Shown piece by piece: positions 1 through 7,744 of a DNA stretch of 64,000 bases. The position numbers were made by a program, and so were the translations under genes. Source of the DNA: Desulfovibrio psychrotolerans (GTDB taxonomy: Bacteria > Desulfobacterota > Desulfovibrionia > Desulfovibrionales > Desulfovibrionaceae). Location: positions 62,001 to 126,000 of the forward strand of contig NZ_BLVP01000035.1 of NCBI RefSeq assembly GCF_013340305.1, given 5' to 3'. Positions within the stretch are counted from its first letter, which is position 1; each line of letters starts with the position of its first letter. The notes under the pieces are model-generated. The model had not been told where the DNA came from. It did not search any database and saw only the letters and a program-made list of their open reading frames with translations.

Positions 1-669
1 CGATCTGATATTCTCAAGAAATACATTACTGATTCGAAAGAAATAAGGAGAGATTACACGCAAATAGATGACAACAAAAAAATCTGTCTTGTTTTAAACT
101 TTCACAGCCATGAATATTTTCACTCTGCAGGCAATCTACACATTAGCCATGTATCACTTATTGCATTTTACAATGATATTATACGCCTTTCCGATTCAAT
201 GCCAGATGTACATTTTATCATAAGAGGGAAAGACGACGAATGGTGTTCGTACCCTACATTCGCTGAAACTGTCCGCCAAATCGAATCTCGAAAAAACATA
301 GAAATCAACAGACAGTACCGCGTGCACAACATCAGCTACAAGCTTGCAGCTATTTCTGACTTTTGCATCGCCTGCTATTCATCCATGTGCGATGAATATA
401 TCTCATGCGGAAAACCGCTTATCGTTCATGATTACAAAAAGTTCTCCTCTCACCACTTTAGCTGCCATGCCACAAACCTGCATGGCTATCCTCTATTTGC
501 CCATTCCTATGACGACCTGGATCGCATGACCAGACGGATTGTCGAGTCAGGATTCCTAACGGATCAAGAGGAGTATTTTTCCTTCATTCGCAGCAAAATT
601 GGCGGGCTCTCAGACGGCCATTGCCGAGAGCGGATAGTGAACTACATCTTATCATCTGCCCAGAACTGA
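1..669 (+). CDS. Surface-polysaccharide glycosyltransferase-like protein, 5' end outside the window
   Basis: The frame is open from the first base to the TGA at 667-669, so this is the C-terminal ~222 residues of a longer protein. The visible part has the alternating strand/helix pattern of the nucleotide-binding half of GT-B glycosyltransferases or CDP-glycerol-type transferases. A late stretch, CYSSMCDEYISCGKPLIV, resembles the 'serine-serine, glutamate, glycine-x-proline' loop of those folds. The base composition is strikingly AT-rich compared with genes further right, which suggests foreign origin. It precedes the sugar-acid gene set and probably acts in the same surface-glycan pathway. 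The exact family and donor cannot be told from this fragment. Confidence 0.55.
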   Translation, partial: RSDILKKYITDSKEIRRDYTQIDDNKKICLVLNFHSHEYFHSAGNLHISHVSLIAFYNDIIRLSDSMPDVHFIIRGKDDEWCSYPTFAETVRQIESRKNIEINRQYRVHNISYKLAAISDFCIACYSSMCDEYISCGKPLIVHDYKKFSSHHFSCHATNLHGYPLFAHSYDDLDRMTRRIVESGFLTDQEEYFSFIRSKIGGLSDGHCRERIVNYILSSAQN

Positions 670-707
670 CGTTTACTTTTTGTTCAATTTTCCTTAACGT
701 AACACCC

Positions 708-1229
708 ATGCTCGACAAGCTCTTCACATCCAAAACGCGCATCAAGCTGCTCCTCAAGCTTTTCCTTAACCCTGAGGTCTCTTCCTATCTGCGCGAATTA
801 TCCAGCGAGTTCAGCCTTTCACCCAACGCGCTGAAAGAGGAATTGGACGGCCTGAGTCAGGCGGGGTACCTTGACAAGGAAAAGAAAGGACGGAACATCT
901 ACTACAAGGCCAACACACGGCATCCTTTCTTTCCGGAAATCAGCTCCATCGTGCGCAAACATTTCGGCATAGACAGGGTGATCGAGCAGATTCTCACCCA
1001 CCTTGGCGACGTACAGGAAGTTTACATTCTGGACGACTATGCCAAAGGGGTGGACAGCGGCATAATTGACGTGCTCGTCGTCGGCAACGTAGACCCCAAT
1101 AAACTGCACGGTGTGGCACAGCCCATAGAGAAAAAGCTGGGCAGAAAGATCAGAACCATGGTCATGCCCACCAGCGAATTTAACACAACCAGTCTGCTGG
1201 CTAAACGCCCGTATTGGAAGGCATATTAA
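708..1229 (+). CDS. Winged-helix regulator with degenerate nucleotidyltransferase-like domain
   Basis: A 173-residue protein. Residues 1-80 form an ArsR/MarR-like winged helix (LRELSSEFSLSPNALKEEL is the recognition-helix region, followed by a basic wing around KKGRNIYYKA). Residues ~95-173 look like a minimal nucleotidyltransferase fold, but the usual GSxxxG and DxD catalytic signatures are degenerate: they read DDYAKG and IIDVLVVG. Such fusions occur in polysaccharide clusters and are thought to be regulators. The ATG at 708 is chosen because translation from there begins directly with the winged helix; an earlier in-frame ATG at 621 overlaps the previous gene by 49 bases. No good Shine-Dalgarno is visible. 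It lies 2 bases before the aldolase gene and probably controls the cluster. Confidence 0.7.
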   Translation: MLDKLFTSKTRIKLLLKLFLNPEVSSYLRELSSEFSLSPNALKEELDGLSQAGYLDKEKKGRNIYYKANTRHPFFPEISSIVRKHFGIDRVIEQILTHLGDVQEVYILDDYAKGVDSGIIDVLVVGNVDPNKLHGVAQPIEKKLGRKIRTMVMPTSEFNTTSLLAKRPYWKAY

Positions 1230-1231
1230 CC

Positions 1232-1993
1232 ATGCGTCCCCCTATGACCATAGCTGCATTACGCCAAAAACTTTCAACTGGCGGGCACACCGTTGGATCG
1301 TGGATGCAAATTCCCTCGCCCGATGTAGCCGAACTTATGGGCAATTCAGGGTATGACTGGATTGCTGTGGACCTAGAACACGGCGCCTTTACCCGCAGCG
1401 ATCTCCCGGACACATTTCGCGCCATTGACCTAGGCGGCTCGCTGCCTTTTGCCCGGGTTGCGGACTGCACCATGACCTCGATCAAGGGAGCCTTGGATTC
1501 CGGAGCTGCGGGTCTCATCTTTCCCATGATCGAATCCCGTAAACAACTGGACGATGCTATCAGCCTTTCTCTGTACCCGCCCAACGGAATACGCGGAGTC
1601 GGCTATTGTCGAGGCAATCTGTTCGGCAAGCAGTTCGAACAGGGCGTTGCTGCCAATCCCGACCTCTTTTTCTGTGCACAGATTGAGCACGTGCGGGCTA
1701 TAGACAACCTGTCGGCCATTCTTGCTCACCCCAGACTGGACGCGATTATGGTAGGCCCTTATGACCTTTCCGGCTCCATGGGCTTGACCGGGCAGTTCGG
1801 ACACTCTGACTTTACGCAAGCTCTTTCCCGCATTGCTGAATCGGCGCGATCCGCATGCATCCCCATGGGGCTGCATGTTGTACAGCCCGACGCAGCAGCA
1901 CTGCGCAGCAAGATTGAGGAAGGATACCAGTTCATTGCGTACGGAATTGATTCCGTGTTTTTGTATAACAGTGCCGAAAGGCCCATCTGGTAA
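1232..1993 (+). CDS. HpcH/HpaI-family class II pyruvate aldolase
   Basis: A 253-residue protein of the HpcH/HpaI aldolase family, which joins pyruvate to an aldehyde (or the reverse) to give 2-keto-3-deoxy acids. The active-site set is complete and spaced as in E. coli HpaI: His50 in DLEHG, Arg75 in FARV, Glu152 in QIEH and Asp178 in GPYDLSG, the last two being metal ligands. The start at ATG 1232 is preceded by GGAAGG; a GTG/ATG further up would overlap the regulator. Neighbours (cytidylyltransferase, HAD phosphatase, dehydrogenases) suggest an anabolic role, making a sugar acid for a surface glycan instead of degrading aromatics. The substrate aldehyde cannot be read from the sequence. Confidence 0.82.
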   Translation: MRPPMTIAALRQKLSTGGHTVGSWMQIPSPDVAELMGNSGYDWIAVDLEHGAFTRSDLPDTFRAIDLGGSLPFARVADCTMTSIKGALDSGAAGLIFPMIESRKQLDDAISLSLYPPNGIRGVGYCRGNLFGKQFEQGVAANPDLFFCAQIEHVRAIDNLSAILAHPRLDAIMVGPYDLSGSMGLTGQFGHSDFTQALSRIAESARSACIPMGLHVVQPDAAALRSKIEEGYQFIAYGIDSVFLYNSAERPIW

Positions 1994-2010
1994 TAGTGGT
2001 TAGACGCACC

Positions 2011-2919
2011 ATGAAGATTACAGTATTTGGCGGAGCCGGGTTCCTCGGCTCACACGTATGCGACAAGCTGTCCGCTGCCGGGCACGACGTCGTCATCTTC
2101 GATATCCGCAAGTCACCATACCTGCGCGATGATCAGAAGATGATCGTGGGCAACATCCTTGACGAGCAAAGTGTTCTAGATTCGGTCTCCGGCGCTGATG
2201 CGGTGTTCAACTTCGCTGGCATCGCCGACATCGGTGAGGCCAACGGACGCCCCATAGACACCGTGACCTACAATATTCTCGGGAATACCATCGTCCTGGA
2301 TGCCTGCCGCCAAGCCAAGGTCAAGCGATTCCTGTTTGCCAGCTCCGTTTACGTATACAGCGACTCCGGCGGATTCTACCGCTGCAGCAAGCAGGCCTGC
2401 GAGCTGTTCATAGAACAGTTTCATAAGAACTACGGACTAGAGTATACCATCTTGCGTTACGGCTCCCTATACGGCTCGCGTGCTGATGAAAAAAACGCCA
2501 TTCACCGATTCGTCAAAGAAGCCCTGACCACAGGGTCTATTACCTATTACGGCTCACCCGAGGCGCTACGGGAATACATACACGTAGAAGATGCTGCCCT
2601 GACCAGCGTGGAAATCCTCAAGCCGGAATACGCAAACCAAAACATCGTGCTCACCGGACACCAGCAAATGGCCGTAGGCAACGTGCTGAAGATGATCGGG
2701 GAAATGCTGGGCAAAGATCTTGACCTGCGCTTCCTGTTCGATTCAGACAGCAACCACTATCTGATCACACCGTACAATTTTAGCCCACGCATGGGGAAAA
2801 AAATCACCCCCATCCTGCACACCGATCTGGGGCAGGGCGTTTTACGACTCATCGAGGAACTGCACCAGGAAATTAATCCCGACATGCAGAATGTCGGCGG
2901 CTATCTGATAAAAGGGTGA
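2011..2919 (+). CDS. NAD-dependent epimerase/dehydratase
   Basis: A 302-residue extended short-chain dehydrogenase. The N-terminal Rossmann motif GGAGFLG is at residues 7-13, and the catalytic YxxxK is Tyr123-Lys127 (YRCSK) with serines at 111-112. The family converts nucleotide-sugars by epimerisation, dehydration or reduction in the cytoplasm. ATG 2011 is preferred because MKITVFGGAGFLG is the usual family start; a GTG at 1996 is possible. The next gene follows within 3 bases, so the two are translationally linked. Position between an aldolase and a cytidylyltransferase suggests it modifies the same surface sugar. The substrate is unknown. Confidence 0.8.
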   Translation: MKITVFGGAGFLGSHVCDKLSAAGHDVVIFDIRKSPYLRDDQKMIVGNILDEQSVLDSVSGADAVFNFAGIADIGEANGRPIDTVTYNILGNTIVLDACRQAKVKRFLFASSVYVYSDSGGFYRCSKQACELFIEQFHKNYGLEYTILRYGSLYGSRADEKNAIHRFVKEALTTGSITYYGSPEALREYIHVEDAALTSVEILKPEYANQNIVLTGHQQMAVGNVLKMIGEMLGKDLDLRFLFDSDSNHYLITPYNFSPRMGKKITPILHTDLGQGVLRLIEELHQEINPDMQNVGGYLIKG

Positions 2920-2921
2920 GC

Positions 2922-3689
2922 ATGAACATCATTGCAGTTATTCCTGCCCGTATGGGCTCCAGCCGTTTCCCCGGCAAACCCCTTGCCGATATACACGGGG
3001 TGCCCATGATCGGCCACGTTGCCTTCCGTACCGCCATGTGCACATCACTTACCGCCACGTATGTCGCTACCTGCGACAGTGTGATCATGGACTATTGCAC
3101 ATCCGTTGGCCTTAAGTGCGTAATGACTGCAGACACCCATGAGCGCTGCACCACCCGCACCGCAGAAGCCCTGCTCAAGATCGAAGAAGAGCTCGGCATC
3201 AGGGCGGACATCGTGGTTATGGTACAGGGCGATGAACCCATGACCACACCGGAAATGATCGAAGCCGCCGTAAAACCCATGATCGCAGACCTTTCAATTA
3301 ATGTGGTCAACCTGATGGGCGACATGAAGACCGTGGAGGAGTTCGAAGATCCCAACGAGGTCAAGGTGGTTGTGGACCTGAACAACGATGCCCTCTATTT
3401 CTCGCGCGAGCCGGTACCGTCCCGCAAGAAGGGCGTAACCAACGTGCCCATGCGCAAACAGGTCTGCATCATCCCCTTCCGCCGCGACTATCTGCTGCGC
3501 TTCAACGCGTTACCGGAAACACCGCTGGAAATAATCGAATCCGTGGACATGATGCGTATCCTTGAACATGGCGAAAAGGTGCGGATGGTGCCTTACGCGG
3601 CAAACACCCTCTCAGTCGACACGCAGCACGACCTCGACCGCGCCATCGAAATGATGAAGAACGACGCGCTGCGCAAAAAGTACAGTTAG
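2922..3689 (+). CDS. KdsB-like sugar-acid cytidylyltransferase
   Basis: A 255-residue protein of the CMP-Kdo synthetase (KdsB) family, which transfers CMP from CTP to a 3-deoxy-2-ulosonic acid. The CTP-binding signature ARMGSSRFPGKPL is at residues 9-21, the metal-binding VQGDEP at 101-106, and a late VDT near residue 235 matches the second metal site. The length equals that of typical KdsB. ATG 2922 is chosen because AAAGGG lies just upstream; a GTG at 2916 would overlap the previous stop. No KdsA (Kdo-8-phosphate synthase) is nearby; the pyruvate aldolase two genes earlier may supply the sugar acid. It could be ordinary KdsB or a paralogue for another ulosonate. Confidence 0.82.
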   Translation: MNIIAVIPARMGSSRFPGKPLADIHGVPMIGHVAFRTAMCTSLTATYVATCDSVIMDYCTSVGLKCVMTADTHERCTTRTAEALLKIEEELGIRADIVVMVQGDEPMTTPEMIEAAVKPMIADLSINVVNLMGDMKTVEEFEDPNEVKVVVDLNNDALYFSREPVPSRKKGVTNVPMRKQVCIIPFRRDYLLRFNALPETPLEIIESVDMMRILEHGEKVRMVPYAANTLSVDTQHDLDRAIEMMKNDALRKKYS

Positions 3690-3693
3690 CACC

Positions 3694-4563
3694 ATGACTG
3701 ATACGAAACGCAAACTTACCCGCCTCTATGCATGGCTTATAAGCCTGCCTCTGGTGATGCTACCCAGAAACAAGCACCTTGCCTTCCGGGCGATGCTTGC
3801 CGAAGACATGGTCCCCACAGCTACGGTGAAAACAAAGCACTCCACACTGAAACTCCACTGTCCGGGCCGCCTGTTGGCGTATAGGGCAAACACGTTCCAC
3901 ACAAAGGAACCCGAGACACTTGCCTGGATCGATTCCTTTGAACCGGGTGACGTCTTCTGGGACATTGGCGCAAACGTGGGCCTGTATTCGCTCTACGCAG
4001 GCAGCAGAGGCACCCAGGTACTTTCATTTGAACCGGCGGCTCCAAACTTCTATCTGCTGTGCAAGAACGTGCATCTTAATGATCTCGGAAAGATGGTCAC
4101 CCCGCTCTGCATTGCCCTTGGCGGCAGCAACGGCCTGCTGCCACTCTCCATGTCCTCCATGGACCTGGGCGGGGCGGAGTTTTCTTTGAACGAGCAGGCG
4201 GGGTCGATTTCCGGTGCAGGGTCCGTGCAACTTGCTATAGAATTCAAGCAGCAGGTCATGAGTTACACCATCGACTCTCTAGTAAGGGAACAGGGCATTC
4301 CGTTCCCCAACCACATCAAAGTTGATGTAGACGGAATAGAAGAATTAATCCTTTCCAATGGTGTCCAAACGCTGGCCGATCCAAAGGTTAAAACCCTCGC
4401 GCTTGAAACTAACATGGACGATACAGGGTTTGTCGAGCGAATCACGGCACTTGTCGAGTCACTCGGCTTCAAGCTCTACCTCCGAGAACGCAGTCCTATT
4501 TTTGACAACACGCGCTACCAGAATTTCTACAACAGTTTTTACAGAAAAGTGGGACAGCCATGA
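3694..4563 (+). CDS. FkbM-family methyltransferase
   Basis: A 289-residue S-adenosylmethionine-dependent methyltransferase. Motif I is DIGANVGLY at residues 90-98, followed by an acidic strand end in LSFEPAAPN, and the characteristic FkbM post-motif KVDVDGIEELIL lies near residue 215. FkbM enzymes O-methylate sugars or polyketides, so this likely methylates a hydroxyl of the surface glycan. A hydrophobic patch near residues 12-24 could be a helix or a weak membrane contact. It starts 4 bases after the cytidylyltransferase and overlaps the next gene by 4 bases, so the genes form one operon. Confidence 0.85.
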   Translation: MTDTKRKLTRLYAWLISLPLVMLPRNKHLAFRAMLAEDMVPTATVKTKHSTLKLHCPGRLLAYRANTFHTKEPETLAWIDSFEPGDVFWDIGANVGLYSLYAGSRGTQVLSFEPAAPNFYLLCKNVHLNDLGKMVTPLCIALGGSNGLLPLSMSSMDLGGAEFSLNEQAGSISGAGSVQLAIEFKQQVMSYTIDSLVREQGIPFPNHIKVDVDGIEELILSNGVQTLADPKVKTLALETNMDDTGFVERITALVESLGFKLYLRERSPIFDNTRYQNFYNSFYRKVGQP

Positions 4564-5465
4564 AAATCGCCATCACCACCTCGTCATTTGCCAAATTCAG
4601 TGACGCGCCCCTGCAACTGCTGCGGGACGCAGGCATCGAGTACGTGCTCAACCCGCACGGACGCAAGCTGACTGAAGAGGAAACGATCGAGGTACTGCAG
4701 GGCTGCGTGGGCGTGGCTGCGGGAACAGAGCCCCTGACGGAGCGTGTCATGGCCGCGCTGCCCGAGCTCAAAGCCATTTCCCGCTGCGGCACCGGCATGG
4801 ACAATGTGGACCATGCCGCAGCCAAGGCACGAGGCATTGCCGTGCGCAACACCCCGGACGGGCCCACGTTGGCGGTTGCAGAGCTCACCCTCGGCTATGC
4901 GCTCGACCTTATGCGCAAGGTCACCCAGCAGGACCGCGAGCTGCGTTCCGGCGTGTGGAAAAAGCGCATGGGCAACACCCTGAAGGGAAAGAAGCTCGGC
5001 ATAATCGGCTTTGGCCGCATCGGGCAAGCGGTGGCTTCCGTGTTTGCTCCGCTGGGCGTTGAAATCGCCTTCAACGACCCTGTCGCCACATCCGACGCCT
5101 ATGCAAGCAAAAGCGTGGACGACCTGCTCTCGTGGGCGGATATCCTCACCCTGCACTGCTCCAAGACCGGTGGCGAATGCTCCTTGTTCACCACAGAGCG
5201 CCTCATGCAGATGAAGAAGGGTAGCTGGGTCATCAACGCCTCTCGCGGCGGCATCATCGAGGAAGACGCCCTGTACGAACTTTGCAAATCAGGTCATCTT
5301 TCCGGTGCCGCAATCGACGTGTTCGACAAGGAACCTTACGACGGCCCTCTGAAGGAGCTGGATAGCGTCATCCTCACCCCGCACATCGGCTCCTACGCCA
5401 TGGAAAGCCGCATCCAGATGGAAACCGACACCATCCTGAACCTGCTGGATGCCCTGAGGGGATAA
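4560..5465 (+). CDS. D-isomer-specific 2-hydroxyacid dehydrogenase (phosphoglycerate dehydrogenase-like)
   Basis: A 301-residue NAD-dependent dehydrogenase that interconverts 2-hydroxy and 2-keto acids. The NAD motif GFGRIG is at 150-155, and the catalytic triad is Arg229 (NASRGG), Glu258 (DKEP) and His275 (TPHIGS). The regulatory C-terminal ACT domain of SerA is absent, as in many short forms. It starts inside the preceding stop (ATGA, 4-base overlap). In this cluster it may act on a glycerate-type precursor or on the keto group of the sugar acid; serine synthesis is less likely given the context. Confidence 0.82.
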   Translation: MKIAITTSSFAKFSDAPLQLLRDAGIEYVLNPHGRKLTEEETIEVLQGCVGVAAGTEPLTERVMAALPELKAISRCGTGMDNVDHAAAKARGIAVRNTPDGPTLAVAELTLGYALDLMRKVTQQDRELRSGVWKKRMGNTLKGKKLGIIGFGRIGQAVASVFAPLGVEIAFNDPVATSDAYASKSVDDLLSWADILTLHCSKTGGECSLFTTERLMQMKKGSWVINASRGGIIEEDALYELCKSGHLSGAAIDVFDKEPYDGPLKELDSVILTPHIGSYAMESRIQMETDTILNLLDALRG

Positions 5466-5468
5466 CCA

Positions 5469-6119
5469 ATGCCCGTTTCCCTAATTGTTTTCGACTGCGA
5501 CGGCGTCATCCTTGAAAGCGTGGAAGCCAAGACCCACGCCTTCGGGCAGGTGGTGGCAGAATTCGGCCCGGAAGCGGTGGCCCGCCTTATCACGTATCAT
5601 AACGCCAACGGCGGGGTAAGCCGGTACAAGAAGTTCGAGTGGTTCTATGCCGAGGTGCTGGACAAATCCATCACCGAAGAACAGTCGCAGGCTATGGGGC
5701 GCAAATTCGAGGAACTTTCCTTTGCCAATGTCATGAGTGCCCCTATGGTTCCCGGGGCATTGGAGGCCATACGTTCATTCCATGGGAGAATCCCCATGTA
5801 TGTCGCCTCCGGTGCGCCTCATGAGGAATTGAACGTGATATTGAAGGAACGTGGCCTCTCCGGTTATTTTGAAGGAATTTACGGCTCCCCGCCCGGTAAG
5901 ACGGAGTTGTTACGCCTGTGCATAGAGCGTGCGGGGGTTCAAGCGGCGGAAACGCTTATGGTGGGCGACAGTTCCACGGACCTGAAAGCGGCAGAAGCCA
6001 ACGGCACCCTGTTCTACGGGAGAGGAAAGGGCTTTGCGGACAGCGCGTGGCCATGGGGGGAAGATCTCCGACCATTGTTTCTCGACGCTGACCTTGTTTT
6101 CAATCACAGCAACAGATAG
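5469..6119 (+). CDS. HAD-superfamily phosphatase
   Basis: A 216-residue haloacid dehalogenase hydrolase. Motif I is DCDGV (nucleophile Asp9, general acid Asp11), motif II is in YVASGAP near residue 120, and motif IV is GDSSTD near residue 172. A helical cap follows motif I, as in the beta-phosphoglucomutase/Gph subgroup. It begins 3 bases after the dehydrogenase stop. By analogy with KdsC in the Kdo pathway it may remove a phosphate from the sugar-acid precursor before CMP activation. That role is inferred from context only. Confidence 0.8.
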   Translation: MPVSLIVFDCDGVILESVEAKTHAFGQVVAEFGPEAVARLITYHNANGGVSRYKKFEWFYAEVLDKSITEEQSQAMGRKFEELSFANVMSAPMVPGALEAIRSFHGRIPMYVASGAPHEELNVILKERGLSGYFEGIYGSPPGKTELLRLCIERAGVQAAETLMVGDSSTDLKAAEANGTLFYGRGKGFADSAWPWGEDLRPLFLDADLVFNHSNR

Positions 6120-6130
6120 GATACCGTCTC

Positions 6131-7021
6131 ATGCAGCGGTTTATTGATCCGAGCACACGACGCAAGAGAAAGATTATTGCGGATCGCATCAGCACGGTTG
6201 ATGGCGTTCCGGTTTTTTCCATTGTCGAATTCAACATTCACGGTTCCTGTACCCGCGCCTGCCCCTTCTGCCCTTTCTACGATCCTGCCGTCTACAAGAA
6301 AAATCCTGTGGCCATGGATTTCGGCCTGTACCAAAAAATTATTCGGGAACTGGAGTCCATCCAGTACGCAGGCAAGATTCTTTACTCCGGGTTTTGTGAG
6401 CCTCTGCTGAACAAACACATCACCGAGTTCATCGCGTTCACCCGCAAAACACTACCCAACTCCCGTATTGAAATGGTGACCAATGGTGATCTGCTCACGA
6501 AGGAAGTTCTGCTCTCTCTTCTCGACGCCAGCCTGGATACCATCAACATTTCCATATATGACGGCCCGGCAGAGGCGAAACAGTTTGAGCTACTGGTTGA
6601 AGAAGCCAATGTTCCGGAAGGCGCTGTTGTTCTGCGCAGGCGATACAAGACCGAAACCAACTTTGGCATGACCATTTCCAACCGGTCCGGCCTTATCAAC
6701 TCCAACGCCTATCGAGACGAGAATGAAACGCCACCGGAACTGCCGCTGCACCAGCCCTGCTACTATCCGTTCTACATGATCATGGTGGACGTGGACGGCA
6801 GCCCACTGCTCTGTCCTCACGACTGGAAAAAGCTGTCCGGATTGGGCAATCTCAAGACCGAATCCCTACTGTCTGTATGGAACAGCAAGAAGATGAACGC
6901 ATGGAGAAAGCGGCTCATCAATTGCAAGCGCGATTTTGATCCCTGCGCCCTCTGTGACGTCGACGGGCTTGTCATGGGAGAAGAACATTTCCAGCTATGG
7001 AGAGAGTCTCTTGGCGAGTAG
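6131..7021 (+). CDS. Radical SAM protein with SPASM domain
   Basis: A 296-residue radical S-adenosylmethionine enzyme. The 4Fe-4S motif CTRACPFC supplies Cys40, Cys44 and Cys47 (CxxxCxxC). The C-terminal part has a SPASM-like cysteine set, including PLLCPHDW and DPCALCDVD, likely for an auxiliary cluster. Relatives with SPASM domains carry out sugar dehydrogenation or epimerisation, or modify peptides; in a glycan operon a sugar-modifying role is the natural guess. It starts 11 bases after the HAD gene, and its 3' end overlaps the following dehydrogenase by 11 bases. Confidence 0.78.
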   Translation: MQRFIDPSTRRKRKIIADRISTVDGVPVFSIVEFNIHGSCTRACPFCPFYDPAVYKKNPVAMDFGLYQKIIRELESIQYAGKILYSGFCEPLLNKHITEFIAFTRKTLPNSRIEMVTNGDLLTKEVLLSLLDASLDTINISIYDGPAEAKQFELLVEEANVPEGAVVLRRRYKTETNFGMTISNRSGLINSNAYRDENETPPELPLHQPCYYPFYMIMVDVDGSPLLCPHDWKKLSGLGNLKTESLLSVWNSKKMNAWRKRLINCKRDFDPCALCDVDGLVMGEEHFQLWRESLGE

Positions 7022-7730
7022 CATAGCACTGGTAACAGGAGCTTCGGGCGGCATCGGAACCGCCATCGTCAACGCTCTGCTAGCACGGGGGATACATGTT
7101 ATCGCCCAGCATAACAACACCCCACTTTCCGAGAGTATAGCCGAACATCCCGGGCTGACCGCTCTGCGCTGTGATTTTGCCGATCAACAAGGGAGCCTCG
7201 CGCTTCTGGATGCCGTGCTGGCAGAACACGGCGGGCTGGATATCCTTATCTGCAACGCCGCATCCTACCACGGATATGCGTCACTGGATGATATTGCGGT
7301 ACAGGATCTTGAAACGTCCTTCGCCATCAATACCTTCATGCCCTTTCTTCTCGCCCAGCGGGCGCTGCGGTATATGGAACCGCAACAGCGGGGTCGCATT
7401 CTCTTTCTCTCCAGCATCGGAGTCAAATTTGGAGGCTCCATCGCATCGCTTCCCTACGCCTCTTCCAAGGCCGCGCTGGAAACAATGACCATCACGCTGG
7501 CCAAACGGTATGCCGAACTCGGCATACCCTGCAACGCTGTACGTGTCGGTGTCACAGATACCGGGATTCATGCACGAAACCCTTCCAAGGACATGGGCAA
7601 GAGAGTATCTCTCATCCCAGCAAAGCGCATGGCCAGACCCGAAGAGATTGCCAACGTAGTATGCTACCTGACTCTGGACGCGCCAACATTTCTTACCGGG
7701 GCCGTCATTCCTGTTTCCGGCGGCGAGTAA
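7011..7730 (+). CDS. Short-chain dehydrogenase/reductase (TTG start)
   Basis: A 239-residue classical SDR of the FabG type. The NAD(P) motif TGASGGIG is at residues 9-16, NAAS follows near 82, and the catalytic residues are Ser134/Ser135, Tyr149 and Lys153 (YASSK). The C-terminal LTGAVIPVSGG is typical of the family. The start is probably TTG 7011, preceded by TGGAGAGA; no ATG or GTG fits the beginning of the Rossmann strand. The gene overlaps the radical SAM gene by 11 bases. It probably reduces a keto sugar in the same pathway. Confidence 0.8.
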   Translation: MASSIALVTGASGGIGTAIVNALLARGIHVIAQHNNTPLSESIAEHPGLTALRCDFADQQGSLALLDAVLAEHGGLDILICNAASYHGYASLDDIAVQDLETSFAINTFMPFLLAQRALRYMEPQQRGRILFLSSIGVKFGGSIASLPYASSKAALETMTITLAKRYAELGIPCNAVRVGVTDTGIHARNPSKDMGKRVSLIPAKRMARPEEIANVVCYLTLDAPTFLTGAVIPVSGGE

Positions 7731-7744
7731 CCCGCTTTACTACC

